A DNA stretch of 64,000 bases from Cyanodermella asteris (lineage: Eukaryota; Ascomycota; Lecanoromycetes; Ostropales; Stictidaceae): positions 186,001 through 250,000 of the forward strand of contig UYJD01000002.1 of NCBI GenBank assembly GCA_900618795.1, in the 5' to 3' direction. How positions within the stretch are numbered: position 1 is the first letter of the stretch; every line of letters begins with the position of its first letter. This document shows positions 34,595-44,973 of this stretch, piece by piece. The notes under the pieces were generated by a model, which was not told the DNA's origin, ran no database searches, and was given only the letters and a program-made list of their open reading frames with translations. The translations under genes and the position numbers were made by a program.

Positions 34595-36127
34595 ATGCCA
34601 CACACGCCGGAAGACGATAAGATCCCACTTTCGAGCATCGCAGATCCGCTGGAATTTCCTAGATCGCTGCGATGGTCGATGGTAGTCATATTAACAGCTG
34701 CTACCGTGGTAACGTACGTGGGATCCAGCGTAATATTGATTTGCCTCGACGTGAAAGTGCTGACGATGTATACAGATCGCTTTACGCCACCGCATTCGAG
34801 CCCGCCTTGCCCTATGTCATGAGGACATTCCGCTCGGATTCGGACTCATTGGCAACCTTCACCGTGTCAATCTATGTCCCCGGCTATGTTCTAGGACCAA
34901 TACTGGTGGCGCCGGCTTCCGAGGTTTACGGGCGCCTTCCGGTCCTACACACCGGCGCCGGACTCTTCTTAATCTGCCTACTCGTTTGTGGCTTCTCCAA
35001 CAATCTCGGGCTCTTCATATTCTTTCGCGCTATAATGGGGTTTGCTGGAGTGGCGCTAGTCCTTCTGGCTCCAGCGGTTGTAGCGGATGTTATTCCGAAG
35101 GAGAATCGAGCACTGGCTCTCAGCCTGACGACCCTCGGACCAGCAGTTGGGCCAACTTTAGGCCCAATCATGGGCGGATACATTGTGGAGAAGCTGGACT
35201 GGAGATGGATATTTTGGATAGGCACAATGATGCTGGCAGTGACCTGGGCTCCCGCAATCCTGATCCTTCGCGAAACGTTCCCTCCTGTCATGCAGGCTCG
35301 CGCTGCAGCAAAGACACGAGCCCCGGGGGCTCATGCTGGCGGCTTAGTCTCCGCTCAGCTCGAAAAGCCTCATACGTCGCAGGCGACGACGTATGCTTCC
35401 CAGAACGAAGCTGGTGCGCACGAGGACGACACGCCTGCAGCCACTTTGAGCCTCAGAAAGTCTTGGACCCGGCCGGTGAAAATTGTTGTTTGGAGCACCT
35501 ATCCTCATTGCCATCGCACTGTACACTTCTCTTCTGAATGCTTACCTGCAGATTTACTAAGCCACGATAGGGACGACTGCCCAGTCGCAATATGAATTCA
35601 GCACAGGTGAATCTGGACTTGCATACCTAGGCTTGACGGTCGGTTTGTTGGGAGCTCAGCTCGTGACCGGAAAATTTGCGGACCGTAATCTTCGCTGGAT
35701 GGAGAAACGACACGGCGGGAAGAAGAAGCCTGAATATCGGCTGGTTGTTCTCAGTGTCGGATTTGTCGCGTTGCCTATTGGAATGTGCTTGTACGGATGG
35801 TCTTTGCAGGCCGATACACATTGGATCGTACCCATCGTCGGCACCGCAATCATTGGGATCGGATTCTTGTTTGGGTACTTACCCTGTCAGTTCTATGTCG
35901 TCGACGTCTTCACGCTTTACGCAGCGAGTGCTCTGGGGGGTGTGACTTTGCTGCGCTCCATCATCACTGCGGTGTTGCCTCTTGCGGCGAATCCGATTTT
36001 CAGCAGGCTGGGATATGGGTGGGGAAACACGTTGTTGGCAGCCATCAGCTTGCTCTTCGTCCCATTGATGATCCTGCTGTACATGAAAGGGGAGAAGCTG
36101 CGTGGGAGGCAGCGACTTAAGGCGTGA
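34595..36127 (+). pseudogene. MFS drug:H+ antiporter (DHA1-like) with frameshift and stop
   Basis: Exon 1 is 34595-34713; a 62-nt phase-2 intron (GTACGT, CTGAC, TACAG) leads to exon 2 from 34776, joining AATVVT to SLYATAFEPALPYVMRTF. TM helices 1-6 are intact with loop 2-3 motif (PASEVYGRLPVL) and antiporter motif C (GPAVGPTLGPIMGGYI). Near 35500 the frame shifts by one nucleotide: WTRPVKIVVWS continues as ILIAIALYTSLLNAYLQIY only in another frame, which then hits TAA at 35558-35560 before ATIGTTAQSQYEFSTGESGL and the remaining helices to 36127. Both lesions fall inside TM7 and no splice signals explain them. As read, the product would be a half transporter. Likely once the efflux partner of the adjacent monooxygenase. 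Confidence 0.85.
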
Positions 36128-37394
36128 CTAGCTGACATGAGGCTTGCTTGGTCGAGTGGTACTCTTCCACAGAAGGTTGGCAGGGGTGGGCGCCAAGAGT
36201 GAAATACTAGAAAGATCTCGCTGTCGTATATCGCGAATATTACGTCTGTTTAGTATTTTGTCAGCAAGCTGCGCGTGGACGAGGAAACGAATATTTTCGA
36301 GTGAATCTTTTGTACTCAACATCATATACACAGTTTTGGTCATTTGGGCGATCCCCCAGTCAAGTCGCCGGGCTGTGGACGATTCCGTTGAGTCTTCTGA
36401 ACAACGCATCGTCACAATGACTTTTGATCGTCTTACGTAGACGAGGCATATACTGCTGGGTGTAGTTCTTGATTGCGCGCAGGCTTGTATTGACTAGTTA
36501 AGAGGCCGGTCCAATCATGTACCCTTTGGGGAAAATCCACAGGCCAGATTTGACAGAGAGGCGCAATGCGGGCTGACAGAAGTCTTGACGGAGACACATT
36601 GTGGGATCAGTCACAAAAGCGCGGTTCGGAAGGCTCAGTCGGGCCGTCCAGCCTTCCGAGTGCTGGTCGACGGGGAGCAAGAAAGTGAAGAAGTAAGCAA
36701 CTGTTACCACCCTTATCTCGCCGTCAGCCTTGGGAGTGGTGAGTGCAACGAACGGAACGTCTGGCAGACTGGCCTCAAAACTGCAGGTGGAACCTTCAGA
36801 CAGCTTGCAGACAGGATCATACAGCTATCGAAGCCGCAGGACGCAGGCCAGCAAGTGAGCTCTGCAGAGCGGAGTCTGCAGAGGCCGAACCAGGGATAGC
36901 AGCGGCCCAAGTTGGAGGATTGTTTGGGGAGAGTTTGTGCTTCTGTGCTTTGCTTTGCTTTGCTTTGCGTTCTGCTCTGCTCTGCTCTGCTCTGCTCTGC
37001 TCTGCGACGGGGAGCAACTCTTGGCACGCAAGCCAATCCCGAACCTCCGCCCTCAATTCGCTTCCCATCTTGGCCTCGCCGCCGTCATTTCGACCCTCGC
37101 CCTACTTCCCCATCATCGCCGAGCTTCAGGCCCCAAGTCCCAATCGCGCTGCTGCGCTGTGGAGGTTGAGTGAAGCTGTGCTGCGAGCCAGAGACGCCCT
37201 CGCCGCCCTCGGCAGCCTGACAACTGGACTCACTAGGCCAGCACTGTCTCACGGCCTGCCTCTGAGCCTCCTTTTTCTGTCGCTCACTATTCAGACGTTC
37301 TGCGACAGGCTTTGCTACTCTGTTTTCTTCCAGTACATCTCCCCATCGGTTCGGGCTTCACTTCTGTTTCAGTTCTCTTTCTGTTCCTTCAGCA
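36128..37394. promoter_or_regulatory. Upstream region and presumed leader of PBP1
   Basis: About 1.27 kb. Long overlapping frames on both strands between 36713 and 37588 are produced by the CT-rich microsatellite and flanks and are not genes. The last ~250 nt before the PBP1 start are CT-rich, as expected for a fungal 5' UTR. Confidence 0.45.
36947..37005 (+). repeat. Compound pentanucleotide microsatellite (GCTTT)n-(GCTCT)n
   Basis: About four GCTTT units, then an interruption, then six to seven GCTCT units. It lies about 390 nt upstream of the PBP1 start codon. Confidence 0.9.
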
Positions 37395-40300
37395 ATGGCT
37401 GGAGAGGGCCCTTCAGTCACCTCACGTGTGACGAACCCCAACGCACAGTCAGCCAAGGCCGCCATATCCAGCAGAATTTCGGGCAAGCAAGACGACGACA
37501 GCCAAAGGTGAGCACTTTGCCCGAGAATGACTGCCACGAGTCGACTCCTGGCCACGATAGCCGGCTCGAACCTCGATCGTGGCTGTGAACCGCGCTAACT
37601 TTTTGTCTGCAGGCGCACACAACCACCTCCAAAAGCTTGGGGTTCTGGTTACAATCCTATCGTACAACGCTCGAACACTCCGAACGGCGTTTCGGGCAAG
37701 GCAAGCCCAAAGCCTGGCGCATCAGCTGCGTCAAATGTGAATACCATGGAGAAGCCTCAGGATCGATACGTGCAGATCCTCACACATGCCATGGTACGAA
37801 CAATTGAGCCCCGGAGGATAAAAATGGGATTGAATCTGACCAGAGCCAGGGCTATTATTGCACAGTTACGACGAAAGAAGGTGGGGCGTATGTGGGCATT
37901 CCCACCTCTACAAAGGGCAAGGCAGCCGATACACAAGTCGTCTTTCAGAACGTTCGCATCGCCGCACCAGAGGACCTCGAGAAGCCACAGAAGAGTGTTC
38001 CCAAGCCGCAATTCGTTGGTGAGGGTCCTGCTCATTCGATGACAATACCAGCTTCCCACATTTCATTTCTACTGGCTTCGGACGCGGCTGGCTCGACACG
38101 GCCCTTCCAAGGTTCGTGCCTCGACTTAGAGTTATCTTCCACGACTAACATCTGTCAGGAAAGGGCTTTATGACTGACACCGAAATCTCTGGCAATGCAC
38201 CCGTGCGCGAGCGAAAGCTCGAACGCTGGCAGGCACCCACTGATTCATCCACTACGTTTGCGGAGTCGGGCCGCGCAGGTGACTTTGACCAATTCAAGGT
38301 CAACGAGCAGAAGTTTGGGGTCAAGAGCACGTACAACGAAGACGATTATACAACCCGCATTGATCGCACGAGCGCGAGCTATGCTGAGAGGAGTGCCAGA
38401 GCCGCCAAGATCGCCGCAGAGATCGAGGGAGATAACAGATCGAACGCTTGGAGCGAACAGCGAGGTGTCAATGATGAGGGCTATGATGAAGAAGACTTGT
38501 GAGTGTCAGGTGAAATTGTCAATCCACTCATGCTAATGCCGAGCAGGTACAGCGGCGTCAGACGCGAAACCCCTCTGCAGTCAGGGCAACCAAACCGTTA
38601 CGTCCCGCCATCGCGCCGTTCACAACCTGGCTCGTCCAAAGAAGCTGTGGGCGAGGAGACTGTTGTTGATCCGGCAATCTTGAGCTCTCAAATCGCTCAG
38701 ACAACCACCACAAAGCAGACCGAACCGATTCCGACGACACCATCTGCGCAGCAGCCCGCTGCAAGCGCTGAAACGAGTGTGCCCTCCGCGAAGAATCTTC
38801 CCGCGGTCAAGGCCGCTCCGTCGGTTCCTACGGCCAAGGTATCTGCAGCTACTGGAGCATCACAGCAGCCCAGTGTCGCTTCCCAAGCGCCCGCTAACGT
38901 CGCCGCGGCATTTAAGCAGTTTGCAAACCTGGAGAAGATGAAGGTTGCCAGTCACAAGCACATGAAAAATCAGCAAGATAAAGCCGTCAAAGTGAATGAC
39001 CTTAAGAAGTTTGCCTTGAATTTCAAACTCAATACCCCGGTTCCGAAGGATCTCCTACCTATCCTCGCAAAGGACGAGGCCAAGCAGAACGAGATCGTGA
39101 AGAAGGCTCAGCAGCAGGCCGAGCAGAATAAGAAGCAAACCAGCGAGCATAAGCAGCAGCCTGCCGAGAGCGTTGCGAGCTCGTCGAAGCGTCAATCCGA
39201 GTCCGCTGCTTCTAGCGTGCAGGCTCAGAAAGCTGCTACTCAGATTCCTTCTGGCTCTGGCGTTCCGCAAAACACGCTCAGCCAGCGTCTTCAGGACAAT
39301 CGACGTCAACACCAGCAGCAGCATAAAGCCGGCGCCGTACCATCAGGTCTTCCCATTCACGAAGGACGTCAGGTCCGTCAGACTTCATTCAACAGCGGTG
39401 CGCCTCTCACAAGCCCTACGAAGCCTGGCAATCCACGTGGACCAACATCAGGACCCGCCGCCCGGCTCAACCCTCAAGTCGGTGAATTCAAGCCGAACCC
39501 GATGGCAGTACAGTTCAAGCCCGCATCCTCAATGGGTGGCACCACCAATGTTTCTAGTCCAAGCACTCGCCCAGCTACCCGCACCATCACGCCCGTGACT
39601 GGCCCGGCGGTTGATTTCATGCGTGAAGCGCGCAACAGGGACCGAAAGAATGTTCCTCGTAAGCCTATCACTTGGCAAATCAACGACACCAAGACCATTA
39701 AGCCGCGTGAAGAGGACACAAAGACAGATGCACCGAAAGAGAATATCGCCCCAGCCATTCAACAGCCCTTCAAGCAAAAGGTCGACTGGATTCCGGCTAA
39801 TCTCGATGATGCCAAGGTCGAAGCTTTGCCAAAGTACAAGGAAATGTTCGCAAGGGATAGAATGTCCCGTCAGGCTTCGTTCGCTACTGCCTCACCAAAC
39901 AACACCCCTCGTGGTCCTGGTCCTCACCCGCATGCATATCCTATGCAGAATGGAGCTCCGAACATGCATCCAATGGCGACGCCTGGTCAAATGCACCACA
40001 TGCCCGGTCCTGGGCACCACTATCCTCAAGGTGGTCACTACGACGATCACCAGATGCGCCCGTCTCCGTCTGTGCAGTCCTACGCTGGCCCATCCCCTCG
40101 AATGAACCATGCCTATCCTTCACCAATGCCTCCTGGTGCACAGATGGGCTATCCTCCAAATCAGTACATGAATCCAGGTCACGGCATGCCTCCTCGGCAG
40201 TATTCGAATGGTCCAGGTGCTGGTCCCAACATGCATATGCAGCACCAGATGATGATGCATCAAGGACCGAATGCGTACATGCCGCAGCCAGGTATGATGC

Positions 40301-40668
40301 CCATGCCGCCCCAGTACCAAGGTCCGCAGTCGATGTACCAGGGTCCCCCTCAAGCCAACGGCTATCCCAGCCCTGGCCGCGGAGCACCGCCAATGATGCA
40401 CACAGGCTCGCACCAAGGCCATCACCCACAGCCATACACTCCAAATGGTCATTACGCTCAACCTTATCAGCCACCACCCGGTCAGATGATGCCGCGAGGC
40501 AGTTTCAACGGCCAGCCGAGCTTTCCACAGAGCCCATATCAACAACATGCTCCTTATGCAGCCAGGACCCCGAGCCACGGATATGCCCAGCCCCACCAGC
40601 CGGCCATGATGACGCCTCAACCTTCCTCGGCGCAACCTGCTGTGGCGGGCAGCGATGAACAGAAATGA
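37395..40668 (+). CDS. PBP1: Ataxin-2 homologue (Pbp1), Pab1-binding stress-granule protein
   Basis: Five exons: 37395-37507, 37613-37793, 37850-38111, 38159-38498 and 38547-40668; about 1005 aa. The exon-3 acceptor is ambiguous (CAG at 37843 or 37849, both in frame). Exon 2-3 encode the Lsm-like domain (QDRYVQILTHAM, CTVTTKEGGAYVGI, PASHISFLLASD). Exon 4 encodes the LsmAD domain (QFKVNEQKFGVKSTYNEDDY). A PAM2 motif, LNPQVGEFKP, at about 606-615 should bind the MLLE domain of poly(A)-binding protein. The C-terminal third is a Met/Pro/Gln/Gly/His-rich disordered region. Pbp1/ataxin-2 regulates poly(A) tail length, translation and stress-granule assembly. Confidence 0.93.
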
Positions 40669-41483
40669 GCAGTTCAAGTTTGGGGGTCCCATGCTTCAAA
40701 TCGAGCTACGCCGGAGGTATTGCAAGTCGAGGTCACTGGCTCTTGAGGTCTGGATAACGCCATCCATGGTCCAATGACACGCCTGGATATCGGTGATACC
40801 TCAAGGCATTATATTTGAAAAACGGCCGCATGTGCACTATCCTTTTTCATCTGGCAGTGCCGCCGCCTATGCTTTTCCCTGTTTCACGCGGCTGCATGTC
40901 TACGGCGAAGTCCCAAGCTGTGTCGGAATTCCTTGCTGCGACCGTAACCTTTCATGAGGCTCACTCAGGATGGCTTCAACGTGCGAGAAGCCACAATGCC
41001 GCTGTTTTGGGGCATCCCAGCGCCAGCCCTGGAGATCTCGAGTATCAGAGGGTTCCTGTTCATTTGACAATCGAGACCAAACCCAGAGCAGTAGATTCGG
41101 GGCCGTTGCAAATCGCAGAAGACACACTGACCTCTCTACACCATGGCGCTTCATATAAGCGGAAAATACTGGCTCGTCAAGGCCTTCTGGTACTGAAGGC
41201 GCCGTCAAGCTTGCACTGAAGTCGGGGTAGATCGTTTGTGCCACTCAGTCTACAAGGAAGATTTCAAGATGCAGAGGCATTTGCAGTGGTTATCCAATTC
41301 ACTGTATCAGTGTGTATGGACAAATTGTATCAAATCAAGTTGTAGATGCACAATGCAAAGATAAAAACGCTCAGACTTTTCGCTATCATCGTGCCATCTT
41401 TGGGTATCGTTCAAATCAGTGAGCCATGTCATGCCAGTCCGTATAGTATCGTCTCGAGAATGTTCAACCAACTCTTCTCTTCT
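40669..41483. other. Convergent 3' region, PBP1 and the GPI-anchored protein
   Basis: About 815 nt. A 134-codon plus-strand frame at 40815-41219 has no family features. AATAAA-free but A/T-rich 41270-41350 may hold polyadenylation signals. Confidence 0.45.
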
Positions 41484-42752
41484 TCAGAGCAAGATTCCCA
41501 AGCCCAAAGTGCCCAATACCATACCGACCGCCTGCAAAACCCGAACACTCAAATCTTGCCTCCCTATTCCCGCTCCCAGACTCGTCATCGCATCCATCTT
41601 CCCCGTAGCGCTCGCCCCGACCCCCGGCCCCGTCGCGCTCACCGTCCCATTCCCGACCCAACAACTCGCCGTCCCACAACCATATCCGCTCGGACAACAA
41701 TTCCCACCCACGCTCGCCGCACAGCTGAACCAACCCGTCGCACACGCTCCTTTCGACGCATCTCCGCTTACAACTACGGTCGCGCCGTCGGAGGCGAGGA
41801 TGGTACTGGGGTTGGAGGGTGGGCAGGAGGTTTGAGCGCAGTCTCGGCCGACGCGGCAGCAGGAGCCTGGGTTGTAGTAGGCGGAGCACTGGTAGAAGCC
41901 GGTGGGACAGGTACTGGGGGTTGCGGTTGTCGTGAGAAGGGACGGGTTGAGGGATGTGGGACGGGCGGGAACGATTATTTCGGTTGATGGGGAGCTTGAG
42001 GATGGTGATGAGGTTGATGTGGAGGGAGTGCTGGTTGAGGATGGGGAGGAAGAAGATGAGCTTGTTTCTGGTGCGGATGTTGTTGGAGGCGAGGATGGAG
42101 AGGAGGTGGAGGTTGGTGTTGGGGTGGTGCTTTGAGTTGGAGTCACGACGACGGTTTCAGTGGCGGTCTTGATGCAGCCGCCATTGGTGCAGGAGTATCC
42201 TGGGATGCAGCATCCTCCGCCAAATGAGTCGCAGGATGTGTAGCCGGCCTGGCACTGTGAGACTTGTCCTGAGCAGCTTGTCCCCACGCAGCATCCGACT
42301 TGGCCCGAGATGAGATTACATGTCAAGTCTTTCGGACAACAGGCGTCGGAACGACCGATGTATGAGCAGCTGTCTGTGTCGGAGGGACATGTGAAGTCAC
42401 GTTTCGACAAGGAACGAGGCAAGAATCTGGGTAGCGTGTCTGTAATGTTCGAGATCGGAAAAAAGGCGGGTTGCACGTGGGTTGACTGAGCTGAGTGGTT
42501 GAAATCGTGCTTGTTGTCGGCAAAGCCCCAGTAATCGAGGAAGAACATCTCTCCGTCATCGGCAGACATTTTGCGGATCGCTTGAGGTGTTTCTTGTCCT
42601 AGTCGTCGCTGAATTGATTCGTATTTGCGGATAGTGGCCTCCTCTCGGGCGGCAATGTCCTGGCCCGCGAACGGTTGCTGAAATCCATTTTCGGAGGCGC
42701 CGAACGCTACATTGGGCAACAGAGCCAAAGTGGACAATACAAATCTCCTCAT
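41484..42752 (-). CDS. GPI-anchored cysteine-rich cell-surface protein
   Basis: The open frame extends upstream to 42863 but a signal peptide starts at the internal ATG at 42752: MRRFVLSTLALLPNVAFGAS. Product 422 aa. After a charged propeptide-like part with a dibasic site (SLSKR), there is a block of paired cysteines (about 118-195; CPSDTDSCSYIGRSDACCPK, CCVGTSC, GGGCCIPGYSC), a Ser/Thr/Pro mucin-like stretch, then a second cysteine region (SAYYNPGSCCRVGRDCAQTSC, GGNCCPSGYGC). The C-terminus is a hydrophobic tail (VLQAVGMVLGTLGLGILL) after small residues (GVGASATGK), fitting a GPI signal. CC-type patterns recall chitin-binding or granulin-like knots, but I do not claim a fold. Cell-wall location is inference. 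Confidence 0.82.
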   Translation of the reverse strand: MRRFVLSTLALLPNVAFGASENGFQQPFAGQDIAAREEATIRKYESIQRRLGQETPQAIRKMSADDGEMFFLDYWGFADNKHDFNHSAQSTHVQPAFFPISNITDTLPRFLPRSLSKRDFTCPSDTDSCSYIGRSDACCPKDLTCNLISGQVGCCVGTSCSGQVSQCQAGYTSCDSFGGGCCIPGYSCTNGGCIKTATETVVVTPTQSTTPTPTSTSSPSSPPTTSAPETSSSSSSPSSTSTPSTSTSSPSSSSPSTEIIVPARPTSLNPSLLTTTATPSTCPTGFYQCSAYYNPGSCCRVGRDCAQTSCPPSNPSTILASDGATVVVSGDASKGACATGWFSCAASVGGNCCPSGYGCGTASCWVGNGTVSATGPGVGASATGKMDAMTSLGAGIGRQDLSVRVLQAVGMVLGTLGLGILL

Positions 42753-43668
42753 TAGATTGGCAGGCTGCAAGCGATTGATGAGTAGGCCCAATATCAAGAT
42801 GCTGCAATCAGCTAGATGTGAAGACTGGAATCTGTGCGACGAGCGCCAATTAGAGCCACTCAAAGCCGAAAAACAAGCAGATACATATACAATCGAAAGG
42901 CAGCTATGTACTTTAATATGCGAGAAATCAGAGGAAGACAGAGCGAGGTGTGGACGAGTGGGTCAGTTCAACGGTGAGTCGCGTTTCAGATGCCTTGAGT
43001 TGAGTCGGTGGTTGGGCGGTGGCTGGGCTTGAGGACTGAGCGACCACTCAAACTCACCTATATCACAACCACACATATTGGCAAATCGCGCAGCCGACGA
43101 TTTTTCCATAACGATGCACGTACACGAAAACTGCAACGATAGTCAGACTGCGCATGTGGGGTTGGAGCTTCACTCGGCTATTCAGCGGCTCGTGAACCCT
43201 GATCTTTACCTTTGACGACTGAATAAGCGACGCTTAGAGCAACTGACGGAGTGCCTCCCACTCGGGGTGGTCGTTGGAAACGACGAACAATGATTGACCA
43301 CTATTTATTCGTTCTAAGAATCGCGTGTGTTTTAAGAGATCGTCCCTTTGACGCTCGCTGTCACTTTCGCACGTTTTGGCATAAAGTGGAAAGACTGAAG
43401 TCGCCAGAGCTTGAGGGCCAAGAATTCACCAGCACTCTCAGGAGTTTCGACCCGACTCTGCTGAGTCCTTGTCATCGTGTATAATCGCAAGAATGTTCAT
43501 AAGGCACTGGATCAATATTCAAGTGCGAAGAGAGCACATACCCGACTCAATGCAAGTCAATGCGCACTCTTTTAACCAGCTCATGGAGGATCGCGTAGAC
43601 ACACGCGCGAATGCGGTAAATATTGTATAATACAAGAAGTATATCGTCACAACGATTGTCCAGATCGT
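42753..43668. promoter_or_regulatory. Upstream region of the GPI-anchored protein, downstream of mL67
   Basis: About 915 nt; no supported gene. Presumed promoter of the GPI-protein gene and mL67 3' UTR. Confidence 0.45.
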
Positions 43669-44593
43669 TCACTTCTGTCCAAACTGCCACCACTTCCTGC
43701 TGCTGCCTCCTTCTTCTTTGACTTCAACCTGCTCGGCGCCAGATGGTTCTTTGTTCAACATGTCCTTGACGGCAGCAGTGACGCCTGACTCGGACAAGTC
43801 AGGCGGCGGCCAGACTGCCGTATATCTGCTGACCTGCAGATTACCGTGCAGCACATCCTGTGGCCATGTCTCTGCATATTCCGCATCAAGAATGTTTGCC
43901 CAGTGTATCCTTACTCCCTTCACACTCCCCTGCCATTCCAGCTTCCCCAGCGTCGCTTTCTTCCCAACACCCTTCTTCGGTCTGTCGGGTGCGGGCCCGA
44001 ACTTTCCATTATGTAGCGTGACAATTGGCTTCCGATGAAGTCGCTCAATTCTCTTAATCTCCTCCTCAGTCGGAGGCTTTTCCTGCAGTAGCAACACAGC
44101 TGCCATGTCGGCAATCGCATTCGCCTTCTGATCCCGGATCACGGTGCTTCGATTCTTCTTTGTGTTCAGCCTCTTGCCCGCATGCTTTCCCTCCTTCTCT
44201 AACATATCGTCTGGACTCCAGGCTGTCTCGTGTAGCAGCTTGAATTCGCGCATCTGCCGGTATGCATCAAGGCCTTGACTGGGAGAGGGAAAGGAGAGGA
44301 CGCAAAGCGGTTGCCAGAGATCTTTTCGAATGTGCGAAGGGACCGACTTTTTGCCAGCAAAGGTCATTTGGGCAAGAGCTTTTTTGTCCTGCCAGCTGTT
44401 AGCGGTCATGAAAGAGCTTGTAGGGAACGCAGCTTGCCCGTACCCATAATGACCGTGTCAAGGAGTAGACAGTTCGATTGGTGTGGAGGTTCGCGTATAC
44501 AAATATGTGCTGCCCCTGGACTGCCTCAATAACACCCTGCTTCAAGATGGGCGCTGCCGTCTCTGCTGCGACAACGGCGGCAGCAGACGCCAT
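43669..44593 (-). CDS. MHR1: Mitochondrial large ribosomal subunit protein mL67 (Mhr1)
   Basis: Two exons, 44593-44444 and 44388-43669, with a 55-nt phase-0 intron (GTACGG donor, GCTAAC branch, GGCAG acceptor) joining HTNRTVYSLTRSLW to DKKALAQMTFAGKKSVP; 289 aa. The block HIFVYANLHTNRTVYSLT, the RKDLWQPLCVLSFPSPSQG segment and RDQKANAIADMAAVLLL are hallmarks of mL67/Mhr1. In yeast it is both a mitoribosome subunit and a recombination/transcription factor for mtDNA. The C-terminal extension (WPQDVLHGNLQVSRYTAVWP) is typical of filamentous fungi. Divergent from the thioredoxin/transglutaminase-like gene. Confidence 0.9.
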
Positions 44594-44973
44594 GATCCGA
44601 CAGTAGCTTTTTGCCCGTTACTTTGCTGGATGCTCGACTGCCTGGGGAGGAGCGCGGACAACTGGACGATCGGCTCGAGGAGGTGATGGTATCGAAAGCC
44701 CAGTCAAGCGCGTGGCGGGTCAATTACGGCGCTGCTGGCACTCGAGGAACGACTCTCGAGCTGACCTCGATTCGAGAAATGCAGGTGAAGGTATTCGCAA
44801 AGCGGTTTAGCGTCGCAGAGCAGAGCTGGCCCGAGCGGGAGTCCAGTCAGCAGCCAGGCCGCAGCTGCGCCCCACACTGCCTCCAATCCATTCGACATGT
44901 CCTACTTACATGCAGCCCCGTCTCCCCAGTCCACCATGTTGCCGAGCCATCTGACCGTTCCTCGAGCCTCGTC
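44594..44973. promoter_or_regulatory. Divergent promoter, mL67 and thioredoxin/transglutaminase-like gene
   Basis: 380 nt between divergent start codons, GC-rich, no gene. The open frame reading into the transglutaminase-like gene extends upstream through it, but the first family-like start is at 44974. Confidence 0.5.

Noticed and set aside
36713-37068. Minus-strand frames rich in SRAEQ repeats
   Set aside because: Reverse complement of the pentanucleotide repeat, not protein-coding.
36743-37588. 281-codon plus-strand frame over the microsatellite
   Set aside because: Composition is driven by the CT repeat; it overlaps the true PBP1 first exon in another frame.
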